Assembly (NCBI GenBank): GCA_019359545.1
Contig: JAHHHB010000005.1
Span: 113,223-177,222, forward strand
DNA: 64,000 nt
Origin: Desmonostoc geniculatum HA4340-LM1
GTDB lineage: Bacteria > Cyanobacteriota > Cyanobacteriia > Cyanobacteriales > Nostocaceae
Reading direction: 5' to 3'
The position numbers and the translations under genes were made by a program. Of the stretch, positions 8,236 to 17,517 are shown one piece after another. The notes beneath the pieces were generated by a model. The model was not told where the DNA came from and searched no databases. It worked only from the letters and a program-made list of their open reading frames with translations. Every line of letters starts with the position of its first letter. Within the stretch, counting starts at the first letter, position 1.

Positions 8236-8355
8236 AGGCTGAGGTGAGATTTGTAGACGCGAAGCGGCTTCCCGTTCGCGTAGCGTCTCGAAGAGAAGGG
8301 TACTCACGATGTCGGTTTTGCAGACCAATGCCTTCAACCACTTGGCTACTCAGCC
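8236..8355 (-). tRNA. tRNA-Cys(GCA) with 50-base T-loop insertion
   Basis: Acceptor GGCTGAG/CTCAGCC with discriminator T, the cysteine identity base, and anticodon loop CTGCAAA. The T arm (GTGAG/CTCAC) is split by a 50-base insertion (8253-8302). Without it the gene is a normal tRNA-Cys. Confidence 0.75.
8253..8302. mobile_element. Nested small dispersed repeats in a tRNA T loop (copy 3)
   Basis: The outer element is the same as copies 1 and 2 (TAGACGCGAAGCGGCTTCCC, G, then GGGTA). Inside it sits a second 23-base element, TTCGCGTAGCGTCTCGAAGA then GAA. Nested insertion of small repeats is a described behaviour of Nostoc SDRs. Confidence 0.75.
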
Positions 8356-8361
8356 GTTTGG

Positions 8362-8435
8362 GAGTCCCGACGAGATTTGCACTCGCAATTTTCAGCTTGA
8401 GAGGCTGACGGCTTCAACTATTCGCCTACGGGACT
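8362..8435 (-). tRNA. trnE: tRNA-Glu(CUC)
   Basis: Acceptor AGTCCCG/CGGGACT, perfect anticodon stem TCAGC/GCTGA with loop CTCTCAA. The T loop is TGCAAAT instead of TTCAAAT, and the discriminator appears to be C. Confidence 0.75.
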
Positions 8436-8439
8436 TCAA

Positions 8440-8513
8440 CCAGGGTGACGGGACTTGAACCCGCAACATTTCCGCAGACAACGGAACGCTCTAGCCAATT
8501 GAGCTACACCCCG
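8440..8513 (-). tRNA. trnD: tRNA-Asp(GUC)
   Basis: Acceptor CGGGGTG/CACCCTG, perfect anticodon stem TTCCG/CGGAA with loop TTGTCTG, T loop TTCAAGT, discriminator G. First gene of the array transcript. Confidence 0.93.
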
Positions 8514-8526
8514 ATTTTTGAAATCT

Positions 8527-8554
8527 GTGCCTAAAATTTGAGGTTTTTAGGCAC
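8527..8554 (-). promoter_or_regulatory. Leader hairpin just upstream of the first tRNA
   Basis: A perfect 10-bp inverted repeat GTGCCTAAAA/TTTTAGGCAC with an 8-base loop, 14 bases before tRNA-Asp. There is no T run after it, so a processing or structural role is more likely than termination. Confidence 0.6.
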
Positions 8555-8870
8555 ATGTTTTGTTGGTGAACTTGCCCATTTCTTATTCAGTTTTCAAGGT
8601 TCAGATAAATTATTTTTTACTGTTAGAAAATCTTAGGAAAACAACGGAAATTCTAGGTAGTAAATCTGTTGGATATTCCTGATGTATTCAGTCGTTTGTA
8701 ACAGTGCAAACTTTGAACTTTTTTCGTTTCTTGCCTCTACTTCCGATGGTTTGCAAGTAGAAGCCGCTTTGTTGATTGGGGACTTTGGTTTATTCCAACG
8801 CCTGCCTTTGAGTTGTATGTAGAACATCACTTTGACCTTTGCGAAGCTTGTCTTTCGCTTCACTACATTT

Positions 8871-8899
8871 ATACTACAAAATACTACAAGAGGTGTCAA
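8871..8899 (-). promoter_or_regulatory. Sigma70-type promoter for the tRNA array
   Basis: On the minus strand TTGACA (8894-8899) is followed after exactly 17 bases by TAGTAT (8871-8876), a near-consensus promoter. Initiation would fall near 8863, giving a leader of about 350 bases before tRNA-Asp. No other gene starts in the leader, so the array is the natural target. Confidence 0.65.
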
Positions 8900-9282
8900 G
8901 GGGTTTGATAAAAATTTTTTGAAATTCCCCATAAGAGCTTCTGTGCTTAGGTTTGAAGTGACTAAGCACTCTAAAAAGCCACACTACAATTGATGAGTTT
9001 AAGGGGCGATAATCGTCCCTAAAGCAAGCCGGATAAGGGCTTGGGAGGTACAGACCTCTTGAAAAAATGGGCTAAAATTAGAGCTTATTGAGAATGAACT
9101 GTGTAGGGGAAATAGATTTGTCTGTGGAGATCGGTTTCGTGGTAAAAAAGAACAGTCTCGTAAATTGAACAAGACCGTTATCATTGGTATTCAGGTACTG
9201 TGGCGAGGCTGGTTAAAATTCCATCACCTCTGTGAAGGTTGGCAGCTTGCAAAACAGACTTAACGAAAAAAGTCAACTTTTA
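8900..9282. other. Region without a recognised gene
   Basis: Between the array promoter and the first MITE. It has small hairpins (GGGGCGAT/ATCGTCCC near 9003 and GAGGT/ACCTC near 9045) but no credible reading frame. An unrecognised small RNA cannot be excluded. Confidence 0.4.
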
Positions 9283-9382
9283 GGGACTTCCAGAAAATAA
9301 ATTATCCCAAATTCTTTGTACATTTGTAGGGGCGCACAGCTGTGCGCCCCTACTATGGAATATTTTTTTCCTTGGAAGTCCC
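9283..9382. mobile_element. 100-bp MITE with GGGACTTCC ends (copy 1)
   Basis: Terminal inverted repeats GGGACTTCC/GGAAGTCCC, a central palindrome GGGGCGCACAG/CTGTGCGCCCC, and flanking TTA on both sides as a likely target duplication. A second 100-bp copy is at 32555-32654 and a single end at 10622-10635. Confidence 0.75.
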
Positions 9383-9386
9383 TTAA

Positions 9387-9917
9387 TCAAAACTGACCGT
9401 AAAACCAGTTTGCTGCCGCTGATGGATCATTAGTCCTAAAATACTCCTGATTCCTATTAACAAACTCCTCTTTAGTAATGTAACCATCACCATCGATATC
9501 AACATTTGAAAAGGCTATTCTTGCATCATGTTCTGAACCATTTATAGCCTTGATAAACACAGCAAATTCATCGGCATCAATCTTACCATTTGCATCTAAG
9601 TCAATTGAATCAAAAAGAGCTTCTATTGAACTATCGTGTTGATTCGAATTATTGTAAGATTCAGCAAGTTTCACGTATTCATCCAAGGTAACTCGATTGT
9701 CACCATCAATGTCAGCAGGTTTGAAATAAACAGACCATATATTTCTATAAGCAGATATAATTTTTTCATAATCTGCCGATTCTGGCTTTACACCCAGTAA
9801 TTCTGCAACTGTACCGCCTTGTTGTTCTAAGTCCTCTACACTTACAAACCCATCTCTTGTTCGATCGCTTCTATAGAAAATAGAAGCAAGCTTTCTTTTT
9901 TGAAATTCAGTGACCAT
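9387..9917 (-). CDS. EF-hand calcium-binding protein
   Basis: A 176-residue protein with four EF-hand loops at residues 18-29 (less canonical), 69-80 (DIDGDNRVTLDE), 106-117 (DLDANGKIDADE) and 140-151 (DIDGDGYITKEE). The last three have acidic residues at 1, 3, 5 and 12 and should bind calcium. The arrangement and length resemble prokaryotic calerythrin and the sarcoplasmic calcium-binding proteins, which buffer or sense cytosolic Ca2+. There is no signal peptide. The gene stands alone, with a MITE four bases beyond its stop codon. Calcium signals accompany heterocyst development in this group, but a role there is only conjecture. Confidence 0.88.
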   Translation of the reverse strand: MVTEFQKRKLASIFYRSDRTRDGFVSVEDLEQQGGTVAELLGVKPESADYEKIISAYRNIWSVYFKPADIDGDNRVTLDEYVKLAESYNNSNQHDSSIEALFDSIDLDANGKIDADEFAVFIKAINGSEHDARIAFSNVDIDGDGYITKEEFVNRNQEYFRTNDPSAAANWFYGQF

Positions 9918-10633
9918 AAATAAACCTCGCTATTTACTGTTGACAAAATTGTTTGAGCAATTAAATATATATCATTAATTAAATATGAACGCAAGAACAC
10001 TTAAAAAGAGTTTATTCAAGACAGTTATGATGCTAAAAAATTTAATAAGTTTAAAATTATTTTTTCTAAAATTACTACTAAATGTCTGCTATCGAAAGAC
10101 AAGTCTAGCGTCTCACAAATTCTACACATGAAGAATTTCCCAATCTAGGTAAGTGGTTTATTGACCAAGCCCTTCGGGCAGGCAATAGGGAATAGGTAAT
10201 AGGCACTCTTTCATGAAAGTCAAGCCCGAATCCACTCTATTACAAGCCCCCAACAACGTTCATGAAAACAGATAAAAACATTTTTTCTCGATACGTAGTA
10301 CAAGAAAAAATACGTCCTTATAAAAATCCCCATTATTTAATTATCGGGATTTCCCTATTGCCTATTGGCTTCTTGCCTATTGCCTTTTAAATTTGTTGTG
10401 GAAGCACCTAATTTTAGCCAACCTTTCTAAAATGGGTGGACTGTAAAATTATCAATACTAATTATTTTCATACACCTCACATTCATTACAGAGTGCAAAC
10501 TTTTTCATGAATACTTAAGGGGGTAAAAGATGGTTGCCGTCGGCAACCATCTTTTACTGCCTCATCATGATTATCATTATTGTTTAAACATGGGCTTTTG
10601 ATTTTTATTGAGTAATTTATTTCTTGGAAGTCC
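9918..10633. other. Intergenic region with a 33-bp palindrome and a half MITE
   Basis: It holds AT-rich DNA, fragments of AATAGGGAATAGG-type low-complexity repeat near 10180-10200 and 10350-10390, the palindrome at 10524-10556, and one end of the GGGACTTCC MITE at 10622-10635. No gene is seen. Confidence 0.5.
10524..10556. terminator. Perfect 16-bp hairpin downstream of the secreted-protein gene
   Basis: TAAAAGATGGTTGCCG and its exact reverse complement separated by one base. It begins with an A run and ends with a T run on both strands, so it could act as a bidirectional intrinsic terminator for the gene ending at 10634. Confidence 0.55.
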
Positions 10634-11197
10634 CTAATTATCAATAGTGACACGCCCTCCTGTGAAGGAAAACGTAAACGGTTCACCTTCACCTACAGGT
10701 TCGTTTTCATCTAAAGGATTTTTAGTTAAATCGAAGGTACGAATTTCAAATGTCCCTTCCACTGTCTGAGTCGTTGAATGAAATGTAAAACGATAATCGG
10801 CTCTAGCAGTAGTGACAGAGCCTGCACTTTCTGGATCTGGGAAATTGAAGTTAAATGTGGTAGCGATAATTTCTCCCGATTTGTTAACCTTCCAGACACC
10901 TTGTCCATCAGTGAAACGGTTGTTGGGGAAGGACTGAGCAGCGGCAGGCACACCCTTATTGCCACCTTGGTTTGAGTCGATGACGAAAAAGTTGCCATCT
11001 ATTGTCAGCGTAATCACTCTTCGTCCCGCAAAGTCGCTATTGAGGAAAGTACACAAGATGTATGTCCCGACGAATTTAGGATCATCACTTTGTTGAAAAA
11101 AAGTCGAGTCTTTTGATTGAGCTATCACTTGATGCGGGGAAATGGTTAGTGTTGATAAAGAGCAAACTGCTGGGATCGAAGTCTTACGAATTAACAT
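10634..11197 (-). CDS. Secreted protein of unknown function
   Basis: A 187-residue protein not recognised as a named family. The N-terminus (MLIRKTSIPAVCSLSTLTIS) and the following AQS look like a short signal peptide with cleavage near residue 27. The mature part is rich in beta-strand-forming residues with alternating polar and hydrophobic stretches (YRFTFHS, VEGTFEIRTF, FTFSFTGG), consistent with a small beta barrel or sandwich. One cysteine, C49, is left in the mature part. It is divergent from leuB. The stop codon lies at the end of a MITE terminal repeat, so the 3' end of the gene may have been altered by that insertion. Confidence 0.6.
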   Translation of the reverse strand: MLIRKTSIPAVCSLSTLTISPHQVIAQSKDSTFFQQSDDPKFVGTYILCTFLNSDFAGRRVITLTIDGNFFVIDSNQGGNKGVPAAAQSFPNNRFTDGQGVWKVNKSGEIIATTFNFNFPDPESAGSVTTARADYRFTFHSTTQTVEGTFEIRTFDLTKNPLDENEPVGEGEPFTFSFTGGRVTIDN

Positions 11198-11482
11198 AAC
11201 TCGCCAACGCTGGATGTGTTTGATGCCGTTGGTTTAGCGCTGTACTAAGTAATATTGCAGTAATCTTAAAATTAAAATACCAGTTATTTGCTAGATATTA
11301 CAATAATTGTTAATAATTCGACATACTTGCGATCGCATGTTGATTCTTGTTCAGTATGAAGCGGGGGTGGTTATGTTAGCCATTCACTACCAAAATTTGG
11401 CGTTATCAATTAAAAATTCCATCGGTACGTTTTGCTCGGTATGATATTTGATCTGCAAGCATTTACCCAATACAAACGAGCT

Positions 11483-12571
11483 ATGACCCAGAACTACCGC
11501 ATTACCCTACTCCCCGGCGATGGCATTGGCCCTGAAATTATGGCAGTGGCGGTAGATGTGCTGAAAGTTGTAGGGAAGCAATTTGATATTCAGTTTGAAT
11601 TCCAAGAAGCCCTCATTGGTGGTGCAGCAATTGACGCCACGGGGGAACCTCTGCCTTCTGCGACTTTAGATACTTGCCGTAATAGTGATGCTGTATTACT
11701 TGCTGCTATTGGTGGCTATAAGTGGGATTCTCTACCATCGAATTTACGCCCAGAAGCAGGTTTGTTAGGGCTACGTGCGGGTTTGGAATTATTTGCCAAT
11801 TTACGCCCAGCAAAAATTTTGCCTCAGCTAATCGATGCTTCGACTTTGAAGCGCGAAGTTGTGGAAGGCGTTGATATTATGGTGGTGCGCGAACTCACTG
11901 GTGGGATTTATTTCGGTAAACCTAAGGGAATTTTTGCTACGGAAACTGGTGAAAAACGGGGTGTAAATACGATGGTTTACAGTGAATCGGAAATCGATCG
12001 CATTGGACGAGTGGCTTTTGAAGCAGCCCGCAAACGCGGCGGCAAACTATGTTCGGTGGATAAAGCTAATGTATTAGAAGTATCTCAACTGTGGCGCGAT
12101 CGCATTACCCAACTTTCCCAAGAATATCCAGACATCGAACTGTCTCATCTTTATGTAGATAATGCTGCCATGCAGTTGGTACGCTCTCCCAAGCAGTTCG
12201 ATACCATTGTCACAGGCAATTTGTTTGGTGATATTCTTTCTGATGCTGCTGCCATGCTCACAGGTAGTATTGGGATGTTGCCTTCCGCTAGTTTGGGCGC
12301 TTCTGGGCCTGGTGTATTTGAACCAGTTCATGGTTCCGCCCCAGATATTGCAGGACAGGATAAGGCAAATCCTCTAGCACAGGTTTTGAGTGCGGCAATG
12401 ATGTTACGCTACGGTTTAAATCAGCCAAAAGCCGCAGACAATATAGAGCAAGCCGTACTACAAGTTTTAGAACAAGGCGATCGCACAGGTGATATAATTT
12501 CAGCTGGAAAAAATCTCTTAGGTTGCCGTGCTATGGGCAATGCGCTGATTTTAGCTCTGGAAGCTCAATAA
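11483..12571 (+). CDS. leuB: 3-isopropylmalate dehydrogenase
   Basis: A 362-residue enzyme that oxidatively decarboxylates 3-isopropylmalate to 2-oxoisocaproate with NAD+, the third step of leucine synthesis. The chosen ATG gives [20 protein letters not shown], the normal family start; the open frame extends 17 codons upstream from a TTG but that part is not conserved-looking. Also visible are [13 protein letters not shown], the substrate Tyr-containing segment, and [10 protein letters not shown] with the metal-binding aspartates. The nucleotide-binding C-terminal loop ([10 protein letters not shown]) is present. It is a cytoplasmic dimer. It appears monocistronic, followed closely by a small conserved frame on the same strand. 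Confidence 0.95.
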   Translation: MTQNYRITLLPGDGIGPEIMAVAVDVLKVVGKQFDIQFEFQEALIGGAAIDATGEPLPSATLDTCRNSDAVLLAAIGGYKWDSLPSNLRPEAGLLGLRAGLELFANLRPAKILPQLIDASTLKREVVEGVDIMVVRELTGGIYFGKPKGIFATETGEKRGVNTMVYSESEIDRIGRVAFEAARKRGGKLCSVDKANVLEVSQLWRDRITQLSQEYPDIELSHLYVDNAAMQLVRSPKQFDTIVTGNLFGDILSDAAAMLTGSIGMLPSASLGASGPGVFEPVHGSAPDIAGQDKANPLAQVLSAAMMLRYGLNQPKAADNIEQAVLQVLEQGDRTGDIISAGKNLLGCRAMGNALILALEAQ

Positions 12572-12661
12572 TTTAACAATTCAACCTGGGCAATTTGGCA
12601 ACCTTTACCATAAGTTTCGGGTAGACTAAAGAGAAATCTAGCAATCAAATAACAGTCGATA

Positions 12662-12922
12662 GTGTACGCATTACGACAAGGCCAAACTAATTTTACAGTT
12701 CCAAAGAACCAGCCCCCTTTGATTGATACCGCCGTAATCAGAGCCGCTGGGCAGATCTACTACACTCACTGCGAAGTACACCCCGAAATAGCTGGGCAAC
12801 CTTCCGGTGTAGCAATTAATCGCGTAACTCATCGAGGTAAGGTTATTTTTACTAACCAACCAGTTCTCTTACCTCAAGAATGTTTTGTGCCCTTGAGTCA
12901 AATTGAATCCCACATGTATTAA
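12662..12922 (+). CDS. Small protein of unknown function
   Basis: An 86-residue product starting with GTG at 12662. No domain is recognised and it has no signal peptide or membrane segment. The composition is ordinary for a folded cytoplasmic protein, with a proline-rich end LLPQECFVPLSQIESHMY. It lies 90 bases after leuB on the same strand and might be cotranscribed with it. No Shine-Dalgarno sequence is obvious. The reverse-strand frame in the same place is shorter and less likely. I consider it probably real but not proven. Confidence 0.5.
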   Translation: MYALRQGQTNFTVPKNQPPLIDTAVIRAAGQIYYTHCEVHPEIAGQPSGVAINRVTHRGKVIFTNQPVLLPQECFVPLSQIESHMY

Positions 12923-13083
12923 GCATTGGGCATTGGGCATTGGGCATTGGTCATTGGTCGTTAGTCGTTAGTCGTTAGTCGTTAGTCAAAGAAGAAGGAC
13001 AAATGACAAACGTCATTAGCCCTCGACAAAGGGCAAATGACAAACGATAAATGACAAAGGACAAATGACAAAGGACAAATGAC
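12923..13083. repeat. Runs of short tandem repeats
   Basis: Consecutive heptamers GCATTGG (four copies), TCGTTAG (four copies) and then GACAAAGGACAAAT-type 14-mers up to the start of pilD. This is the STRR type of repeat of heterocystous cyanobacteria. Confidence 0.85.
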
Positions 13084-13086
13084 TAT

Positions 13087-13908
13087 ATGGACATTTTATT
13101 CGCCGCCTTGGCGAGTGCAATTGTCTTTGCTTTGGGTGCATCTGTTGGCAGTTTTATCAATGTTGTTGTTTATCGGCTACCTGCTGGGTTGTCAATTCTT
13201 TGGCCGCCTTCTCGTTGTCCGCGTTGCTTAAACCAGCTAAAAGCCTACGACAATGTACCAGTCTTCGGCTGGATTTCCTTAAGAGGGCGGTGTCGATATT
13301 GCAAAAGCAAAATTTCTCCCCGTTATCCTGTGGTAGAAGGGATAACGGGAATAATTTTTTTGCTGGTTTTTTTAGTATTCAAAGCTTCAACTTTCACAAT
13401 AGGCTATTGGGCTTTTTGCAGTTGGTTATTGGCGCTATCGCTGATTGACCTGGATACAATGACGCTACCCAATGCACTTACTAAGTCGGGTTTGGTGGTG
13501 GGGATTTTATTTCAAATGGTGGTTGGTTTTTTACCAGAGGCTAGTTCTGTAGCATTGGTAAATCACTTGATGATGGGCATAGTTGGTGCAGTGTTGGGCT
13601 TATGGCTATTTGATGCGATCGCCATATTAGGCTCAATTGCCTTTGGTAAAGCTGCAATGGGTGCGGGTGACGCCAAGTTAGCAGCGATGATGGGAGCCTG
13701 GTTAGGATGGAAATATTTGCTCTTGGCTAGTTTTATCGCCTGTGTGCTGGGAGCGTTAGTGGGTAGCGGTGTAATTGTGCGATCGCGCCACAAATTTGGA
13801 CAAAAGATGCCTTTCGGGCCTTTTCTGGCTTTAGGGTCTGTAATTACTTTATTTGTTGGTGAAATTATTTTGTCTAGCTATCTACGATTATTTTTTCCAG
13901 CGTCATGA
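13087..13908 (+). CDS. pilD: Type IV prepilin peptidase / N-methyltransferase
   Basis: A 273-residue inner-membrane aspartic protease (A24 family) that cleaves prepilin leaders and methylates the new N-terminus. It has the N-terminal GASVGSFINVVVYRLP, the two zinc-type CxxC pairs C44/C47 and C69/C72, and the catalytic aspartates in LIDLDTMTLPN (D121) and the GxGD motif MGAGDAK (D195). About seven or eight hydrophobic segments are visible. All essential residues are present, so it should be active on type IV pilins for motility or competence. It stands alone, as pilD often does in cyanobacteria. Confidence 0.95.
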   Translation: MDILFAALASAIVFALGASVGSFINVVVYRLPAGLSILWPPSRCPRCLNQLKAYDNVPVFGWISLRGRCRYCKSKISPRYPVVEGITGIIFLLVFLVFKASTFTIGYWAFCSWLLALSLIDLDTMTLPNALTKSGLVVGILFQMVVGFLPEASSVALVNHLMMGIVGAVLGLWLFDAIAILGSIAFGKAAMGAGDAKLAAMMGAWLGWKYLLLASFIACVLGALVGSGVIVRSRHKFGQKMPFGPFLALGSVITLFVGEIILSSYLRLFFPAS

Positions 13909-14634
13909 ATTGGGAATGGGGCATGGGGCATGGGGCATGGGGGATGAGGGAGTGAGGGGAGTGAGGGATAAGAATTAATAACCAATGCCCAATGCCCAAT
14001 GCCCATTTTTATAATTCGTGACTGTAACTTGCATTACGCCATCTGCCCTTGACATTTTGATAATATTCAGCTTGTGACTTGTATTACCCTCTTAACGACA
14101 ATTAGCTGCTGGCAAGCACAACTAATAAAACAGATACTGATTGCTTATGACCCAGCAAAAAAATAATTAACCCTCTTTTGTCAGAGTGGGAAAATCCAAT
14201 CGCCCAAATGCTTACAGGGCTTTAATTTCCACTTTTATCTATAAATTTCAGTTTCTGTTAGAAAATAAAGCCTCAAACCTTGATGAAATCAAAGTCTCAG
14301 AATCAGGCTGAGATTATTGTTTTCCGAGAGTGACAAAAGAGGGTTAATTTGGGTAGGAGAGGGTAAGCATCTTATTTGGAGGTTAGTCTTTGCATGGCTT
14401 TCTCACTAGATTCATATAAAAAGTCCTCTAAAAAAAGAGCAAGAGACTTGTGTTGGCATAAGTATTTTCGTTAAGCTGGCAACCAAAGATGAAAATTAAG
14501 GTCTCAATTGCTTAAAAGCTTAATTTGACGATGTAGTCATTGCTCATTGGTAAAAACAAATGGCTAATGGCTAAGGACAACCCGATAGGGCTTCAGATGG
14601 TTTCGACCTCATACCCACTTAAAATAAAATAAAA
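13909..14634. other. Intergenic region with tandem repeats and a MITE
   Basis: Directly after pilD there are GGGGCAT heptamers (13916-13940) and ATGCCCA repeats near 13982-14003. The MITE at 14165-14349 follows. The last 280 bases before accD are AT-rich and must contain its promoter; no gene is seen. Confidence 0.55.
14165..14349. mobile_element. 185-bp MITE with AATTAACCCTCTTTTGTCA ends
   Basis: The left end AATTAACCCTCTTTTGTCA and the right end TGACAAAAGAGGGTTAATT are exact inverted repeats over 19 bases, and similarity continues some 10 bases inward. The inside is non-coding and AT-rich. Likely mobilised in trans by an unidentified transposase. Confidence 0.75.
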
Positions 14635-15585
14635 ATGGCTAACAACGAAGAATCACGCGGTTTAAAGTCTTTATTTGATTGGTTTGCAAATCGACGTAAA
14701 TCAGGATCTACCAGCCTCGAACGCCAAGAACGTGAAATTGCTGATGGTCTGTGGCATAAATGTTCTAATTGTGGTGTGTTGACATACACAAAAGACCTGA
14801 GAGCTAACCAGATGGTTTGTGTCGAATGCGGTCATCATAATCGTGTAGATAGCGATGAGCGTATCCGTCAATTGGTAGACCACAATACCTGGAAACCTCT
14901 AGACGAGCATTTGCGTCCAACCGATCCGCTGCAATTCCGCGATCGCAAACTCTACAGCGATCGCCTACGAGAAACCCAGGAAAAAATTGGCTTAATAGAC
15001 GCAGTTAAAACTGGTTTGGGTCAAATCAATGGTTTGCCTGTTGCCCTTGGGGTTATGGATTTCCGCTTCATGGGTGGTAGTATGGGTTCGGTTGTGGGAG
15101 AAAAACTCACCCGCATGATTGAGCAAGCCACTCAACGGCGGTATCCTGTAATTATCGTCTGCACTTCTGGTGGCGCGAGAATGCAAGAAGGAATGCTTTC
15201 CCTGATGCAGATGGCGAAAATCTCCGCAGCCTTACAGCGCCATCAAGACGCCCGACTGTTGTATATTCCTGTTTTGACCAATCCTACAACAGGGGGCGTT
15301 ACCGCTAGTTTTGCAATGTTGGGCGATATTATTTTGGCAGAACCCAAGGCAACCATTGGTTTTGCAGGTCGGCGAGTGATTGAGCAAACCCTACGGGAAA
15401 AACTGCCCGATGATTTTCAGACCGCTGAAGATTTACTCCTGCACGGCTTTGTCGATGATATTGTACCGCGTACCCAATTAAAAAACACCTTAGCCCAGCT
15501 GATTGCTCTACACCAGCCTGTGCTAACACCGCCTCATATGGTGTTATGGGAAACCATGTCCTTGACTTCTACTGCGGCAGAATAG
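14635..15585 (+). CDS. accD: Acetyl-CoA carboxylase carboxyltransferase beta subunit
   Basis: A 316-residue subunit that, with AccA, transfers the carboxyl group from biotin carboxyl carrier protein to acetyl-CoA to form malonyl-CoA. A zinc ribbon is formed by C43/C46 and C62/C65 (CSNCG and CVECG). The crotonase-like core follows, with the oxyanion-type glycines in [11 protein letters not shown] and [13 protein letters not shown], and [14 protein letters not shown]. The length is typical of bacterial AccD. The ATG at 14635 is the first good start. It is cytoplasmic and, as in most cyanobacteria, is not next to accA. Confidence 0.96.
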   Translation: MANNEESRGLKSLFDWFANRRKSGSTSLERQEREIADGLWHKCSNCGVLTYTKDLRANQMVCVECGHHNRVDSDERIRQLVDHNTWKPLDEHLRPTDPLQFRDRKLYSDRLRETQEKIGLIDAVKTGLGQINGLPVALGVMDFRFMGGSMGSVVGEKLTRMIEQATQRRYPVIIVCTSGGARMQEGMLSLMQMAKISAALQRHQDARLLYIPVLTNPTTGGVTASFAMLGDIILAEPKATIGFAGRRVIEQTLREKLPDDFQTAEDLLLHGFVDDIVPRTQLKNTLAQLIALHQPVLTPPHMVLWETMSLTSTAAE

Positions 15586-15589
15586 TTAA

Positions 15590-15624
15590 AAGTTAAAAGT
15601 TAGGAGTTAGGAGTTAGGAGTTAG
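15590..15624. repeat. Heptameric tandem repeat (TTAGGAG)n
   Basis: Five copies directly after accD. A related run (TAACTCCTCACTCA) occupies 15806-15880 in the other orientation. Confidence 0.85.
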
Positions 15625-15710
15625 GAGTTATTCTTTGTACCTTTGGAAGTACAAGTAAAGCTCTTTCATATTTTGATTCAGTAAAAGCCTGAATTTTTTA
15701 GTAATAACTC

Positions 15711-15805
15711 CAGGACTTACGCAAAAGATAACGAAAGTAGCGGTAATTCATGAATTACCGCTACGTAAGAATAACGTTTTCGGTCATGTCTTGCGTAAGT
15801 CCTGA
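15711..15805. mobile_element. About 95-bp MITE with AGGACTTACGCAA ends
   Basis: Inverted ends AGGACTTACGCAA and TTGCGTAAGTCCT enclose an inner palindrome GTAGCGGTAATTC/GAATTACCGCTAC. The same inner palindrome type occurs at 37144-37176. Confidence 0.7.
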
Positions 15806-15885
15806 ACTCATAACTCCTCACTCATAACTCCTCACTCTCTTAACTCCTCACTCATAACTCCTCACTCATAACTCCTCACTCTCTC

Positions 15886-17304
15886 TTACTTTCCCGGTTC
15901 TTGGGTAAAAATCAGCGGAATCAAGGCTGTTAGTCGAAATACAGTAGAGAGGGCGAATAACCCTAATGAGCCTCCAGATTGAGTAAATTCCAGGATGAAG
16001 CTGCCTATGGTTGTGCCTAAAGCACCACTTGCCCCAGCAACGGCAGCTGCGATCGCAAAATAGATTGACTGATTTTTAATCGGCGCAATCCCTAATTGAA
16101 TATTGTTATTACATAAATCCATTCCCGCCCCTGTACCTCCAGTCAAGATGTGTAACAGCGGCAACCACAGCCAGATATCAAGGCGATTAACACCAATCCC
16201 CAGCCACAGCAATGGTGTGGCTGCAACCAGAATTCCACCAAAGATCAGAATGGGGCGATTACCGATTTTGTCTGCTAATTTGCCCCACAGAATCAACATC
16301 AGCAAATTCGCCCCCGCTTGAAGGCTGGTGTAGATAGTCACGTAGCTAACATTCAAATCCAAGCTGTCCAGCATGTAGAGGTTAAAAAAAGGAGCGCTGA
16401 GGTTAAAAGCCAGCGTCCACAAGCCGAAATACGACAGAAATTTCAAAAAGTTAGAGTTTTTCCAAATACTAATAGTTAACTGGTCTGGTAGTGTATAAAT
16501 TAATTGAGTTTCTTGGGAAGATTCGTTTTTTGTAGCGTCTGATGGAGTCTCATTTGTTTGAGGTAACTTGCCAATATAAGTGTTTTGCGCCAGCGGATTC
16601 ATATCCACTTGAAAATACTGACACCCTAGCCCGACAATTCCAAAAATAATACTCAACAGCAGAATCACTCCATAGCCTTGTAAAACTCCCCCATACCAAT
16701 AAGATACAGCTAAACCGGCTATTGGTACGCAAATCAAATTGGTGAGGCTAGCGGCGCTATTGCGTATCCCAAAATACCTGCCTCGTAATCGTCGGGGAAC
16801 TATCATTGCTAACCAACTTAGCCATGATGCGCTTCCTAGTCCTGCTAAAAGACTGCTCAATAAAAGAATCAAAAGTGTTAATATCACTAACTGGTTCTTA
16901 TTCAACAGTCCCCAGCTTGCGGTTGCAATTCCAATTACTAAAATCAGCCACAATAGACGAGCAATTCCGTGTGTCCGCAGTGCATATTGAAAGCGGCTAG
17001 TGCTGCGTTCAGACAAGTAAGCACCCAAGGGCTGAATCAGATTCACCAACATGGGGATAGAGGACAACATCCCAAATACCACTGGACTAGCATCTAACTC
17101 CACCAATAAATTGCCAAGTAAAATACCGCTAGTACCAATGGAATAAACCGCTGCTAAAACAGAATCTACTGTAGAGGCTTTTAAACTTCTGCGAATAGCA
17201 TCCTTGGGAATGCGAAAAGTTGGAGAAATTGCTGTTTGCGGTGTAGTAATCTGGGCAATTTCCAGACTCAGAGGCGCAGATATTTCAACTGGAAGAAAAT
17301 CCAT
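15886..17304 (-). CDS. Major facilitator superfamily transporter
   Basis: A 472-residue membrane protein with about twelve hydrophobic segments in two halves, separated by a polar loop around residues 240-275. The MFS loop between segments 2 and 3 is recognisable in QPLGAYLSERSTSRF, and the second-half equivalent is LWGKLADKIGNRP. The first 45 residues are a soluble extension. The fold is clear but the substrate is not. It is divergent, across 213 bases, from a sugar-binding protein gene, which hints at sugar or glycoside transport and shared regulation, but this is inference only. Confidence 0.85.
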   Translation of the reverse strand: MDFLPVEISAPLSLEIAQITTPQTAISPTFRIPKDAIRRSLKASTVDSVLAAVYSIGTSGILLGNLLVELDASPVVFGMLSSIPMLVNLIQPLGAYLSERSTSRFQYALRTHGIARLLWLILVIGIATASWGLLNKNQLVILTLLILLLSSLLAGLGSASWLSWLAMIVPRRLRGRYFGIRNSAASLTNLICVPIAGLAVSYWYGGVLQGYGVILLLSIIFGIVGLGCQYFQVDMNPLAQNTYIGKLPQTNETPSDATKNESSQETQLIYTLPDQLTISIWKNSNFLKFLSYFGLWTLAFNLSAPFFNLYMLDSLDLNVSYVTIYTSLQAGANLLMLILWGKLADKIGNRPILIFGGILVAATPLLWLGIGVNRLDIWLWLPLLHILTGGTGAGMDLCNNNIQLGIAPIKNQSIYFAIAAAVAGASGALGTTIGSFILEFTQSGGSLGLFALSTVFRLTALIPLIFTQEPGK

Positions 17305-17517
17305 AATCTATGTTTACGGATGAAGCATCCTGGCGTCAATCAAGTTGTCGAATCATTCAGTATGCTTTCATCAACCTTGTTAATAATTCTTCGTTATTTT
17401 AACTTGCATTTTTCAATAAAAAGTTCAAAAAGAAAAATATCACTCCTTAGCTACAGACGATCTATAAATAAAGAGAGAGTTTGACATGAGATGAGCAATT
17501 CTTAAGAGGTAGAGCCA

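Noticed and set aside
8633..8932. Minus-strand frame of 99 codons upstream of the tRNA array
   Set aside because: It overlaps the near-consensus promoter and leader, has no family-like pattern, and its composition looks like untranslated DNA.
14570..14640. GGTTTCGAC segment before accD as a tmRNA 5' end
   Set aside because: The required flanking acceptor and tag-coding sequences are not present; accD starts 30 bases later.
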